Of a stretch of DNA of 10,573 bases, positions 1-8,639 are shown one piece after another. Position numbers and translations under genes: made by a program. Each line of letters starts with the position of its first letter. The stretch's first letter is position 1. Under the pieces are notes generated by a model. The model was not told where the DNA came from. It did not search any database and was given only the letters and a program-made list of their open reading frames with translations. This stretch comes from Lachnospiraceae bacterium (GTDB lineage Bacteria > Bacillota > Clostridia > Lachnospirales > Lachnospiraceae). The stretch covers positions 1 through 10,573 of the forward strand of contig JAFVEU010000235.1 of assembly GCA_017475845.1 (NCBI GenBank), read 5' to 3'.

Positions 1-2
1 AA

Positions 3-563
3 GAGGAAGAAGAGGAAGTAAGCGAGAATGCTGTCGAAGAGGTGGCTGAGGTAGAAGAAGAGGGAGAAAACCATGATGTCACCAAAGGCAGCTGGGACGG
101 GGATGACTGGTCCGCGGAAGCCACCATCGGCGAAGGCTACAGTATAGAAGTATACGTGACTTCCACCAGGGAAGCCATGGTCAATGAAAAGGTGGACAGC
201 TATGAACCGGCCCCGAAGCAGAAGGGCAATAAGATAGATGATGTGCGTTTTGCCTACTTTAAGAAGTACGAGGAAGGGGATAAGGAAGCCGCCGCCGATG
301 ATGTGGAAGATTACGAAGATATAGATGAGATGCACAGTAAGCAGATGAATGCCATCATGGCAGTGGCGGATGATATCGGAAAGCTTATAGCACAGTTCGG
401 TATCACGGCTTATGATTTTGATCATCCTGCCGAGAATGATGACGACGGCATAATCGTGCTGGATCTCTACAGGAAGAACAGCTTCCAGTACCTGATGACG
501 GTAACCTTCGAGGATGAGAACAGCAGTAAGATCGAGACCATAGAATTTGATCTGGAGACATGA
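3..563 (+). CDS. Acidic protein of unknown function, C-terminal part (5' end outside window)
   Basis: The frame is open from base 3 with no stop upstream, so the gene starts before the window. A GTG at 42 could be read as a start, but the codons before it continue the same Glu-rich stretch, so it is probably internal. The visible 186 residues open with a glutamate/valine-rich low-complexity linker (about 25 residues), typical of a tether between domains. A compact C-terminal domain follows, rich in Asp, Glu, Tyr and Phe, with alternating hydrophobic segments near the end (IIVLDLYRK, FQYLMTVTFED) that look like beta strands. There is no signal peptide, membrane segment or cysteine in the visible part. 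The composition is strongly acidic. I recognise no family. The stop TGA is 12 bases before a strong hairpin shared with the convergent operon. The gene is real by frame length and composition; its function is unknown. Confidence 0.75.
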   Translation, partial: EEEEEVSENAVEEVAEVEEEGENHDVTKGSWDGDDWSAEATIGEGYSIEVYVTSTREAMVNEKVDSYEPAPKQKGNKIDDVRFAYFKKYEEGDKEAAADDVEDYEDIDEMHSKQMNAIMAVADDIGKLIAQFGITAYDFDHPAENDDDGIIVLDLYRKNSFQYLMTVTFEDENSSKIETIEFDLET

Positions 564-575
564 GGCTTAAAATAA

Positions 576-607
576 TACGGCGCCCGGGAATTTCCCGAGG
601 CGCCGTA
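576..607. terminator. Hairpin terminator between convergent genes
   Basis: Arms ACGGCGCC-CGGGA and TCCCG-A-GGCGCCGT (577-589 and 593-606) pair over 13 bp with one bulged A and the loop ATT; a flanking T/A pair extends the stem. Read on the - strand the stem is followed by ATTATTTT, a reasonable U tract for ending the ileS-glgP-hydratase operon 23 bases after its last stop. Read on the + strand the tail (AAGTGTTAG) is poor in T, so termination of the upstream acidic-protein gene may be weaker, although the stem lies just 12 bases past its stop. It probably serves both directions. Confidence 0.85.
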
Positions 608-629
608 AGTGTTAGAGTCTTTATCCCTG

Positions 630-2873
630 TCAGACCCTGTTGTGGTTTATGAGACAGCCGTCAAGGATGATCCGGCGCTCCTCATCCGTAAGCTCACCCA
701 GAGTCATGGTAAATTCCTCTATGCCGCTCTCCTTTATCACATAAGCACTTATCTTATCCTTTTTTTCCGAAACCGCTGCCTTGATCCCGGGAACAAAGAT
801 GTAATCAAGGTTCTTGAAGGGCAGAGGACCGCTCTCGATGATAAAGGGAAGCATTCCCCAGTTGATAAGGTTACTCCTGTAGCGCTTTGTGGCATATTCA
901 TTTGCGATATTTGCCCAGCCTCCCAGAACCTTCTGGCAGGATGCGGCCTGTTCCCTGGCGGAGCCGTCTCCGGGTTTCACCGCAAATATAGTGGAGCCTA
1001 TCCCTGTATTTTTAGCATTCACATTTTCGAACTTTTCTTCAATAGTCTCAAACACATGGGCAAGGACCGGAGCTCCGGCTTCTCTGTCCTTTTCTAAGGC
1101 CGCAACCTCCTTGGCTCTATTTACGTAATCCGGATCCCTTCTGGAAAGGGTGAATTCCGCGAGTCCCAGAGGGTTGGATCTGAAGGAAGAGGTCTCTCCG
1201 GAGGGAATTAGCTCGTCCGTAGTAGTAACGGGATCGTGGATCTCTGATACCACCTTCAGTATGAGATTGTCGGTAAGAGCGATCATTTCCGGCCAGTCCT
1301 TGATATTGGGCCCGAGGATCAGTTCAGCGCCGCTGTCCGCTTTTCCCTTTGAATCAAAGACTCTCTTTTCATATATCTCACTGTCAAAGAAATACTTATA
1401 TTTGGCGATGTCGGCATCCATTTCGGAAGCTGCGGTGAGGATTCCCCTGTTTGCGGCAGTGGCTGCAATGGAGCGGGCATCCATAAGGGCAACGGAGGAT
1501 ATCTGTCCGTTCTGTACCTTGGAGCCTTCCCTGTTGGGGAAATTCCTGGTGGAATGCCTTATGGAGAATGCGTTGTTTGACGGCGTGTCTCCGGCACCGA
1601 AGCAGGGACCGCAGAAACAGGTCTTTACCACCACGCCTGCATCTATGAAGCGGGAAATGGATCCGTTCTTCACAAGCTCTGCATATACGGGCATGGAAGC
1701 GGGATACACGCTCATTGTGAAGGCGTCGCTTCCTATGTCTCTTCCCTTAAGGATATCCGCTGCAGCGCAGAGGTTTTCAAATCCGCCGCCGGCACAGCCT
1801 GCGATGATACCCTGATCCACAAGGAGTCTGCCGTTCTGCACCTTCTTATGGAGATCAAGGGTCACCCTGCCCCCGAAGGATACAGCGGCTCTCTTTTCCA
1901 CGTCGGAAAGGATGTCTTTAAGGTTTGCGTTCACTTCCTCTATGGTGTAAACATTGCTGGGATGGAAGGGCATGGCTATCATGGGCTTTATCTTTGATAA
2001 GTCCACGGTCACAACCTCGTCATACCAGGCGGTTTCAGCAGGTTCAAGCTTCTTATAGTCGGCTTCCCTGCCGTGAATGCTTAAGAACTCCTCCGTTTTC
2101 TCATCTGTCCTCCAGATGGAAGAAAGGCAGGTGGTCTCGGTGGTCATTACGTCCACGCCGATCCTGAAATCCATGCTTAAGCTTGAGACTCCGGGACCCA
2201 CGAATTCCATAACCCTGTTCTTTACGATACCATCCTTAAAGAGCTTTCCGATAAGGGCCAGTGCCACGTCCTGGGGGCCTACTCCGTAAGAGGGCTCTCC
2301 CTCAAGGTATATGGCCACTATTCCGGGATAATCGATGTCGTAGGTCTGCTTTAAGAGCTGCTTTACAAGCTCCGGTCCTCCTTCGCCCATGGCCATGGTG
2401 CCGAGGGCACCGTATCTGGTGTGGGAATCGGAGCCTAAGATCATCTTTCCGGCCCCCGCCAGCATTTCACGGGCATATTGGTGAATTACGGCCTGGTGGG
2501 GCGGCACATAGATACCGCCATATTTTTTGGCGGCGCTTAAGCCGAATACATGGTCATCCTCATTGATGGTGCCTCCCACTGCGCAGAGAGAATTGTGGCA
2601 GTTGGTGAGGATGTAGGGAAGGGGGAACTTCTTTAAGCCCGAAGCCCGGGCAGTCTGTATTATACCCACATAGGTAATGTCATGGGATGTGATACAGTCA
2701 AATCTGATCTTCAGCTTGTCATCATTTCCGGAAGTGTTGTGGGAAGAAAGTATCCCGTAGGATATGGTTCCCTTCTTCGCTGATTCCCTGCTGCTGTCCG
2801 GAGCGCTGTCGCTTAAGGTGGTGCCCTTCAGGAGGAAGGCGCCCTTTCCCCTGACTGATACTGCTTCTGTCAT
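630..2873 (-). CDS. Aconitase-family hydratase (YbhJ-like)
   Basis: This 747-residue protein belongs to the iron-sulfur aconitase superfamily and most resembles the YbhJ-type 'hydratase' group (about 750 residues). The first half carries GSDSHT at 147-152, the aconitase DSH motif. The expected [4Fe-4S] ligands are present: Cys360 in IIAGCAGGG, and Cys421 and Cys424 in CGPC. Two substrate arginines are seen at 443 and 448 (STRNFPNR). The C-terminal swivel domain contains GDGSAREQAA, in which Ser638 and Arg640 match the catalytic Ser642/Arg644 of pig mitochondrial aconitase; the second serine is replaced by Ala. All catalytic landmarks are thus kept, so activity is likely. Citrate/isocitrate isomerisation is plausible, but the substrate of this subgroup is not settled. 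The ATG lies 10 bases after the glgP stop, with TAAGG as ribosome binding site overlapping the glgP end. It is the last gene of the operon before the hairpin terminator. Confidence 0.88.
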   Translation of the reverse strand: MTEAVSVRGKGAFLLKGTTLSDSAPDSSRESAKKGTISYGILSSHNTSGNDDKLKIRFDCITSHDITYVGIIQTARASGLKKFPLPYILTNCHNSLCAVGGTINEDDHVFGLSAAKKYGGIYVPPHQAVIHQYAREMLAGAGKMILGSDSHTRYGALGTMAMGEGGPELVKQLLKQTYDIDYPGIVAIYLEGEPSYGVGPQDVALALIGKLFKDGIVKNRVMEFVGPGVSSLSMDFRIGVDVMTTETTCLSSIWRTDEKTEEFLSIHGREADYKKLEPAETAWYDEVVTVDLSKIKPMIAMPFHPSNVYTIEEVNANLKDILSDVEKRAAVSFGGRVTLDLHKKVQNGRLLVDQGIIAGCAGGGFENLCAAADILKGRDIGSDAFTMSVYPASMPVYAELVKNGSISRFIDAGVVVKTCFCGPCFGAGDTPSNNAFSIRHSTRNFPNREGSKVQNGQISSVALMDARSIAATAANRGILTAASEMDADIAKYKYFFDSEIYEKRVFDSKGKADSGAELILGPNIKDWPEMIALTDNLILKVVSEIHDPVTTTDELIPSGETSSFRSNPLGLAEFTLSRRDPDYVNRAKEVAALEKDREAGAPVLAHVFETIEEKFENVNAKNTGIGSTIFAVKPGDGSAREQAASCQKVLGGWANIANEYATKRYRSNLINWGMLPFIIESGPLPFKNLDYIFVPGIKAAVSEKKDKISAYVIKESGIEEFTMTLGELTDEERRIILDGCLINHNRV

Positions 2874-2883
2874 TTCAAATACC

Positions 2884-5349
2884 TTACTTTCTTATCTTCT
2901 TAGGTAATACCACATGGTCAAGATGCCAGATCTCGTCCACGTATTCCTGTATGGTCCTGTCTGAGGAGAATTTCCCGGTGGAAGCCACGTTCAGTATGGC
3001 TTTCTTTGCCCAGAGGGATTTATCCCTGTACTGTCTCTCCACTTCACTCTGAGCCTCGGCATAGGAGCGGAAATCCTTTAAGATGAAGTACATATCCGCC
3101 TTGTTGGTGCTCTGGGTGTTTAAGAGGGAATTATAGAGATCCCTGAACCTGTCCGGATCATCCTTGGAGTAGAAGCCGTTTATAAGCTGGGTCAGCACAT
3201 CCCTGATCTCCTGATCGGAATTGAAGATCGCCATGGGATCGTAGCCGCCGTTCTTCTCATAATTCATTACCTCTTCGGCACTCATTCCGAAGATGAACAT
3301 GTTCTCCGTGCCCATTTCTTCGGCCATCTCAACATTGGCGCCGTCCATGGTGCCGAGAGTCAGGGCTCCGTTCAGCATGAACTTCATGCAGCCCGTTCCC
3401 GAAGCTTCCTTACTGGCTGTGGAGATCTGCTCGGATACGTCTGCTGCCGCAAAGATCAGCTCCGCATTGGAAACCCTGTAGTCCTCAATGAAGACTACCT
3501 TTATCTTTCCGTTAATGGAGATATCGTTGTTTATCACGTCAGCCACGGAATTGATGAGCTTTATGGTGAGCTTTGCGTTTCTGTATCCTGCAGCGGCCTT
3601 GGCACCGAAGATGAAGGTCCTGGGATAGAAGTCCATGTCGGGATGGCTCTTTATCTTGTTGTAGAGGCTCATAACGTGGAGGATGTTTAAGAGCTGCCTC
3701 TTGTATTCGTGCAGTCTCTTTACCTGCACGTCAAAGATGGAGCGGGGATCCACTTCCACACCGTTATGGTCCAGTATGTATTTGGCAAGACGCTGCTTGT
3801 TCTTGAATTTGATGTTCATGAATTCGTTCTGGGCCTTCTTATCATCGGCATAAACGGCTATGCCGTGGATCTTCTTAAGATCCGTGATCCAGTCGGGACC
3901 CACATGGTCGGTAACCCAGTCTGCCAGATAGGGATTGCCGTGGAGAAGGAACCTTCTCTGGGTGATGCCGTTGGTCTTATTGTTGAACTTATCCGGCATC
4001 ATCTCAAAGAAGTCCTTAAGCTCTCTCTTCTTAAGGATCTCGGTATGGAGCCTTGCCACGCCGTTTACGGAGAAGCCTGCGCAGATCGCAAGGTACGCCA
4101 TCCGTACCTGTCCGTCGTAGATGATTGCCATGTTCCGGATCTTTTCCTGGTCTCCGGGATAGGCGGCCTGTATCTGCAGGCAGAAACGGCGGTTTATCTC
4201 CTCGATGATCTGATAAACCCTGGGAAGCAGACGGGAGAAGAGCTCTATGGGCCACTTTTCCAGTGCTTCGCTCATGATGGTGTGGTTGGTATAGGCACAG
4301 GTCGAGGTGGTAACCTTCCAGGCCTCATCCCAGGTGAGATCGTAGTCATCCATTAAGATCCTCATAAGCTCGGGGATAGCCACGGTGGGATGGGTGTCGT
4401 TTAACTGGAAGATGTTCTTTTCGGCAAATTTCCTGATATCATCGTGCTTACGCATGTATTTCGCCACAGCCTCCTGAACGGAAGCGGAGATGAAGAAATA
4501 CTGCTGCTTGAGTCTCAGTTCCTTTCCTGCATAGTGGTTATCGTTGGGATAGAGGACCTCAACGATGTTCTTTGCCAGGTTGTCCTGCTCTACGGCCTTC
4601 CTGTAGTCTCCCTTGTCAAAGGAATCGAGCTGGAAGCACTCTACAGGCTCCGCGTCCCAGATACGAAGGGTGTTTACTATGCCGTTTCCGTAGCCCACTA
4701 TGGGCATGTCATAGGGAATGGCATTTACGGACTGGTAGCCGTCCTGAATGAAATGGTTCCGGCCGTTGCTGTCTGTCTCAACCCGGACGAAGCCGCCGAA
4801 CTTGACCTCTTTCTTATATTCCCTTCTCCTCAGTTCAAAGGGATTGCCGTCCCTAAGCCAGTCATCGGGGATCTCCAGCTGATAGCCGTTCTTTATCTTC
4901 TGCTTGAACATACCGTAGCGGTATCTGATACCGCAGCCGTATGCCGAATATCCAAGGGTTGCCAGGGAATCCAGGAAGCAGGCTGCAAGCCTTCCCAGGC
5001 CTCCGTTTCCCAGAGCCGCATCAGGCTCTTCATCCTCGATGGCATTCAGGTCGATACCCAGTTCCTTTAAGGCTTCCTTGATCTCCTTATATTCGCATAA
5101 GTTTATAAGGTTGTTTCCCAGAGCCCTTCCCATAAGGAATTCCATGGAGAGGTAGTAGACAGTTTTCGGGTCCTCTTTTTCATAGGCCTTCTGGGTGGTC
5201 ATCCAGTCTTCGATGATGGTGTCCTTTACGGCAAAGCAGACTGCCTGGAATATCTCCTGTTTGTCGGCTTCGTTTAAGTTCTTCCTGTAAAGGGAACGTA
5301 CATTGTCCTCGACCTGCTGTTTAAATTTTGCCTTGTCAAATTTCCTCAT
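2884..5349 (-). CDS. glgP: Glycogen/starch phosphorylase (GT35)
   Basis: A cytoplasmic, pyridoxal-phosphate-dependent alpha-1,4-glucan phosphorylase that releases glucose 1-phosphate from glycogen or maltodextrin. The 821 residues fit the bacterial family (about 800-840). Visible landmarks: YYLSMEFLMGR (65-75), the conserved NGGLGRLAACFLDS stretch (115-128), FQLNDTHP (314-321), VQVKRLHEYKRQ (541-552) and the family signature EASGTGCMKFMLN (648-660), in which Lys656 is the expected PLP Schiff-base lysine. Position 654 is Cys where E. coli GlgP has Asn, a change the family pattern allows. The N-terminus is short and lacks the animal phosphorylation-site region. The ATG is the first start after an in-frame TGA. 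The best Shine-Dalgarno (GAAAGGAG, + strand 5365-5372) is 15 bases upstream, longer than usual, with AGAAG closer in. It lies 23 bases after ileS and 10 before the hydratase, consistent with one transcript. Confidence 0.96.
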   Translation of the reverse strand: MRKFDKAKFKQQVEDNVRSLYRKNLNEADKQEIFQAVCFAVKDTIIEDWMTTQKAYEKEDPKTVYYLSMEFLMGRALGNNLINLCEYKEIKEALKELGIDLNAIEDEEPDAALGNGGLGRLAACFLDSLATLGYSAYGCGIRYRYGMFKQKIKNGYQLEIPDDWLRDGNPFELRRREYKKEVKFGGFVRVETDSNGRNHFIQDGYQSVNAIPYDMPIVGYGNGIVNTLRIWDAEPVECFQLDSFDKGDYRKAVEQDNLAKNIVEVLYPNDNHYAGKELRLKQQYFFISASVQEAVAKYMRKHDDIRKFAEKNIFQLNDTHPTVAIPELMRILMDDYDLTWDEAWKVTTSTCAYTNHTIMSEALEKWPIELFSRLLPRVYQIIEEINRRFCLQIQAAYPGDQEKIRNMAIIYDGQVRMAYLAICAGFSVNGVARLHTEILKKRELKDFFEMMPDKFNNKTNGITQRRFLLHGNPYLADWVTDHVGPDWITDLKKIHGIAVYADDKKAQNEFMNIKFKNKQRLAKYILDHNGVEVDPRSIFDVQVKRLHEYKRQLLNILHVMSLYNKIKSHPDMDFYPRTFIFGAKAAAGYRNAKLTIKLINSVADVINNDISINGKIKVVFIEDYRVSNAELIFAAADVSEQISTASKEASGTGCMKFMLNGALTLGTMDGANVEMAEEMGTENMFIFGMSAEEVMNYEKNGGYDPMAIFNSDQEIRDVLTQLINGFYSKDDPDRFRDLYNSLLNTQSTNKADMYFILKDFRSYAEAQSEVERQYRDKSLWAKKAILNVASTGKFSSDRTIQEYVDEIWHLDHVVLPKKIRK

Positions 5350-5372
5350 CTTCTGTCAGTACAACTCCTTTC

Positions 5373-6701
5373 TTACTCTATTTTTTCTACTCCGAGAGTT
5401 ACTCTTTCCCCGTTTATATCCCATTCCTTTGTATATCCGGAAAGCCCGGCCATGTCTATAAGTGAAGCCATGGTCTCGGTCTTTACGAAATCTGCGTTCT
5501 CCGTAAGGAATTCCTCCAGCTTTTCGCTGCCGGTCATGGAGATCCTTATCTTGTCCATCACCTCGAAGCCGGCTTCCTTTCTCATGGTCTGGATCTTGCT
5601 TATAAGCTCCCTCACATAACCCTCTTCCAGCAGTTCCGGAGTAAGGTTGGTGTCTAATACCACGGTGACGGAATTGTCGCTCTGCTCCACAAAGCCCTCT
5701 TTATTGCTCATCTCAATAAGGAGATCTTCCTCGGACAGGCTCACTTCGCTGCCGTCAAAATTGAATTTAAGGGCTCCCTGCTCTTTAAGGGTATCCATGG
5801 CGTCGTTGCCGTCCAGATCCGTGAGAGCCTCCCTTATCTTATTTAACAGCTTTCCGTATTTAGGACCCACGGTCTTAAGCTGGGGCTTGAAGGTATAGGT
5901 GGTGAAGGCCCTTACATCCTGGGAGAATTCCACGGATTTTACGTTCAGCTCTTCCAGGATTATCTGCTTATAGAAGTCTGACATTTCATCAGCCTTGACA
6001 TACATTCTTCCAATGGGCTGGCGGTTCTTGATACCGCTCTCGTTTCTTGCGGCACGGCCAAGTACGACTATGTCCAGCACCTCTTCCATATCCTTTTCCA
6101 GAGCCTTGTCTATAAGGCTTTCATCGGGAACGGGATAGTCGCAGAGATGTATGGATTCCGGAGCTTTACTGCCCTCGGTCCGCACGAGGTTCTGGTAGAT
6201 CTCCTCCGTCATGAAGGGGATCATGGGAGCGGCGGCTTTGGAGATGTCAACAAGGCAGGTATATAAGGTCATATAGGCGTTTATCTTATCCTGCTCCATG
6301 CCCTTTGCCCAGTATCTCTTGCGGGAGCGCCTTACGTACCAGTTGCTTAAGTCATCCACAAAGGCCTGCAGTGCCTTTGCGGCCTCGGGGATCTTATAGG
6401 AGGCCAGATCCTCGTCGGTCTCCTTTATGGTGGACTGCAGCCTTGAGAGGACCCATCTGTCCATGACTGAAAGGGAGTCGGTATCAAGGTTGTGGTCCTT
6501 GGCATCAAAATTATCTATATTTGCGTAGAGTACGTAGAAAGCATAGGTGTTCCACAGGGTTCCCATGAATTTCCTCTGGCATTCCACCACGGCCCTGTCG
6601 TGGAAACGGTTGGGAAGCCAGGGGGGCGGAATTGATATAGAAATACCATCTGATGGCATCTGCTCCGAAGGTATCAAGGGCTGTAAAGGGATCCACCGCA
6701 T
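5373..6701 (-). CDS. ileS: Isoleucyl-tRNA synthetase, C-terminal fragment after frameshift
   Basis: This frame holds the rest of IleS. The homologous part begins at PWLPNRFHDRAVVE (Trp codon at 6620-6618) and runs 415 residues to TAA at 5373. The 27 residues before the Trp, back to the ATG at 6701, read the N-terminal coding sequence in the wrong frame, so that ATG is not a natural start. The segment includes RKFMGTLWNTYAFYVLYANID, the WVLSRLQS start of the helical anticodon-binding domain, LSNWYVRRSRKRYW and a terminal beta-rich region ending VTLGVEKIE. No C-terminal Cys-rich zinc finger is seen, unlike E. coli-type IleS; this fits the longer type-2 (eukaryote-like) bacterial form. Joined with the N-terminal part the protein is 1052 residues, normal for that type. 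glgP follows 23 bases later. Confidence 0.9.
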   Translation of the reverse strand: MRWIPLQPLIPSEQMPSDGISISIPPPWLPNRFHDRAVVECQRKFMGTLWNTYAFYVLYANIDNFDAKDHNLDTDSLSVMDRWVLSRLQSTIKETDEDLASYKIPEAAKALQAFVDDLSNWYVRRSRKRYWAKGMEQDKINAYMTLYTCLVDISKAAAPMIPFMTEEIYQNLVRTEGSKAPESIHLCDYPVPDESLIDKALEKDMEEVLDIVVLGRAARNESGIKNRQPIGRMYVKADEMSDFYKQIILEELNVKSVEFSQDVRAFTTYTFKPQLKTVGPKYGKLLNKIREALTDLDGNDAMDTLKEQGALKFNFDGSEVSLSEEDLLIEMSNKEGFVEQSDNSVTVVLDTNLTPELLEEGYVRELISKIQTMRKEAGFEVMDKIRISMTGSEKLEEFLTENADFVKTETMASLIDMAGLSGYTKEWDINGERVTLGVEKIE

Positions 6702-8532
6702 TGCCCTTGGATTTGCTCATCTTGTTTCCGTCCTCATCCAGCACCAGACCCAGAACGATGACATTTTCAAAGCAGGGCCTGTTAAAGAGAAGGGTGGAGA
6801 TGGCATGGAGTGAATAGAACCAGCCTCTGGTCTGGTCCACGGCTTCGGATATAAAGGAAGCCGGGAACTGTGCCTTAAAGAGGTCCTCATTTTCAAAGGG
6901 ATAGTGGTGCTGGGCGAAGGGCATTGCCCCCGAATCAAACCAGCAGTCTATTACTTCGCTGACACGCTTCATCTCTTTTCCGCACTCCGGACAGGTGCAG
7001 GTGATCTCGTCGATGAAGGGTCTGTGGAGCTCCACGGTCTTTGCCTTTTCATTTCCGGACAGCTTATAGAGCTCTTCCCTGGAGCCTATGGACTCTCTGT
7101 GGCCGCAGTCCTTGCACTCCCAGATGTTTAAGGGGGTTCCCCAGTACCTGTTACGCGATACGGCCCAGTCCTGGATGTTCTTTATCCATTCACCGAACCT
7201 GCCGCTTCCTATTGAAGGGGGGATCCAGTTGATCTTTTCATTATTGGCCACCAGATCGTCCCTTACCTTGGTCATCTCTATGAACCAGGATTCCCTTGCA
7301 TAGTAGATAAGGGGCGTGTCGCAGCGCCAGCAGAAGGGATAATCGTGCTCGAATTTGGGAGCGGAGAAAAGAAGGCCCCTCATATCCAGATCCTTAAGGA
7401 TCTCGGGATCCGCATCCTTTACGAACATGCCCGCAAAGGGGGTCTCCTCCGTCATGTTGCCTCTCTCGTCCACGAACTGGATAAGGGGCATATCGTATTT
7501 GCGGCCTACCCTGGCGTCATCTTCACCGAAGGCGGGAGCCTGGTGTACGACTCCGGTACCGTCTTCCATGGTCACATAGTCGTCAACAACCACATAGTGG
7601 GCCTTTTTCTTCTGCTTCAGGGCAGCATCCCCGGCGCATTTGAAGAGGGGCTCGTATTCGATGCCCTCCATATCCTGTCCGGAGAACTCGTCAATGACCT
7701 CATAGGGCGAGGTGGGTGAGTCTTCTCCGCCCAGAACCTTTTCACACAGGGCTTTCGCGAGAATGTAGGTATAACCGTCGGCGGTATGTACCTTTACATA
7801 GGTTTCCGAGGGGTTAACGCAGAGAGCCACGTTGCTGGGCAGCGTCCAGGGAGTGGTGGTCCAGGCCAGGATATATTCTTCCTTGTCCTTAAGCTTAAAC
7901 CTTGCAATGGCAGATCTTTCCTTAACTGCCTTATAGCCCTGGGCTACCTCGTGACTGGAGAGAGGGGTGCCGCATCTCGGGCAGTAGGGCACGATCTTAA
8001 AGCCCTTATAGAGCAGGCCCTTTTTCCAGATCTCGCTTAAGGCCCACCATTCGGACTCAATGTAGTCATCTTCGTAGGTTACGTAGGGATGCTCCATGTC
8101 CGCCCAGAATCCCACCTGGTCGGAGAACTTTTCCCACATTCCCTTATACTGCCATACGGACTCCTTGCATTCCTTTATAAAGGGCTCCAGTCCGTACTTT
8201 TCTATCTGTTCTTTCCCGTCCAGACCCAGCTTTTTCTCCACTTCCAGCTCCACCGGGAGACCGTGGGTATCCCAGCCGGCTTTCCTGGGAACATAGGCTC
8301 CCTTCATGGCGTGGTATCTGGGGATCATATCCTTTATAACACGGGTCAGGACATGCCCTATATGGGGCTTTCCGTTGGCTGTGGGAGGCCCGTCATAGAA
8401 GGTGTAGGTGTCACCGCCCTTTCTGATATCCATGGACTTTTTGAATATGTCATTTTCGTTCCAGAACCTTACAACTTCCTTTTCTCTGTCAACGAAATTC
8501 AGATCCGTACTGACTTTGCTGTATACTGCCAT
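6511..8532 (-). CDS. ileS: Isoleucyl-tRNA synthetase, N-terminal catalytic and editing part (frameshifted)
   Basis: A class I aminoacyl-tRNA synthetase that charges tRNA-Ile. Landmarks: HIGH at 57-60 within PPTANGKPHIGH; GWDTHGLPVE (86-95); paired cysteines CPRCG (184-188); the CP1 editing-domain threonine motif TTTPWTLPSN (225-234) and HQAPAFGEDD (330-339); CPECG (514-518); and KMSKS at 604-608. Identity is secure. Homology holds up to FYINSAP (residue 637); the last 36 residues, to the stop at 6511, are a wrong-frame tail. One surplus C in a C6 run shifts the frame, and the natural sequence continues in the overlapping frame. GWDTHGLPVE, the overall length and the C-terminus point to type-2 IleS. 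The ATG at 8532 has GAAAGGAG (+ strand 8543-8550) 10 bases upstream. It is the first gene of the - strand operon, driven by the promoter near 8654-8682; no T-box leader is seen. Confidence 0.95.
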   Translation of the reverse strand: MAVYSKVSTDLNFVDREKEVVRFWNENDIFKKSMDIRKGGDTYTFYDGPPTANGKPHIGHVLTRVIKDMIPRYHAMKGAYVPRKAGWDTHGLPVELEVEKKLGLDGKEQIEKYGLEPFIKECKESVWQYKGMWEKFSDQVGFWADMEHPYVTYEDDYIESEWWALSEIWKKGLLYKGFKIVPYCPRCGTPLSSHEVAQGYKAVKERSAIARFKLKDKEEYILAWTTTPWTLPSNVALCVNPSETYVKVHTADGYTYILAKALCEKVLGGEDSPTSPYEVIDEFSGQDMEGIEYEPLFKCAGDAALKQKKKAHYVVVDDYVTMEDGTGVVHQAPAFGEDDARVGRKYDMPLIQFVDERGNMTEETPFAGMFVKDADPEILKDLDMRGLLFSAPKFEHDYPFCWRCDTPLIYYARESWFIEMTKVRDDLVANNEKINWIPPSIGSGRFGEWIKNIQDWAVSRNRYWGTPLNIWECKDCGHRESIGSREELYKLSGNEKAKTVELHRPFIDEITCTCPECGKEMKRVSEVIDCWFDSGAMPFAQHHYPFENEDLFKAQFPASFISEAVDQTRGWFYSLHAISTLLFNRPCFENVIVLGLVLDEDGNKMSKSKGNAVDPFTALDTFGADAIRWYFYINSAPLASQPFPRQGRGGMPEEIHGNPVEHLCFLRTLRKYR
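6621..6626 (-). other. Frame break in ileS: C6 homopolymer (G6 on + strand)
   Basis: The coding strand reads AAT TCC GCC CCC CTG GCT here, giving NSAPLA. Deleting one C gives AAT TCC GCC CCC TGG CTT CCC AAC, that is NSAPWLPN, the sequence expected for IleS at this point. The break is therefore a single-base gain in a run of six C. Because the rest of both halves is well conserved and free of other stops, a sequencing or assembly error is the simplest reading. A recent true mutation or slippage during transcription remains possible. Confidence 0.9.
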
Positions 8533-8608
8533 CAGAAAAACTCTCCTTTCAACGGCTGTGGGGTACGTTTATCCTCACGCCGGCGCATATATCCAATATT
8601 CTCTGATA

Positions 8609-8639
8609 CAATCCAGCGGCCGGTCAGACCGCCGGATTG
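8609..8639 (-). promoter_or_regulatory. Hairpin at the 5' end of the ileS leader
   Basis: CAATCC (8609-8614) pairs with GGATTG (8634-8639). Inside it GG/CC and CGGT/ACCG pair around a CAG loop, with small bulges on one arm. If the predicted start near 8647 is right, this stem forms at the very 5' end of the ileS transcript, where it could protect the message or bind a regulator. No T run follows it on the - strand, so it is not an intrinsic terminator. Confidence 0.5.

Noticed and set aside
609..1097. Open + strand frame opposite the hydratase gene (and several others up to 2566)
   Set aside because: It lies fully antisense to a well-supported aconitase-family gene, has no family resemblance and no ribosome binding site; it is a shadow of the coding strand.
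3709..4356. Long + strand frames opposite glgP (also 4444-5070)
   Set aside because: They are antisense to confirmed GlgP sequence and start without a ribosome binding site; explained by codon bias in the real gene.
6615..6701. Programmed +1 frameshift signal in ileS
   Set aside because: There is no stop codon or rare codon at the slip point, no upstream Shine-Dalgarno-like stimulator and no obvious downstream structure as in prfB-type shifts; an extra base in a homopolymer explains it more simply.
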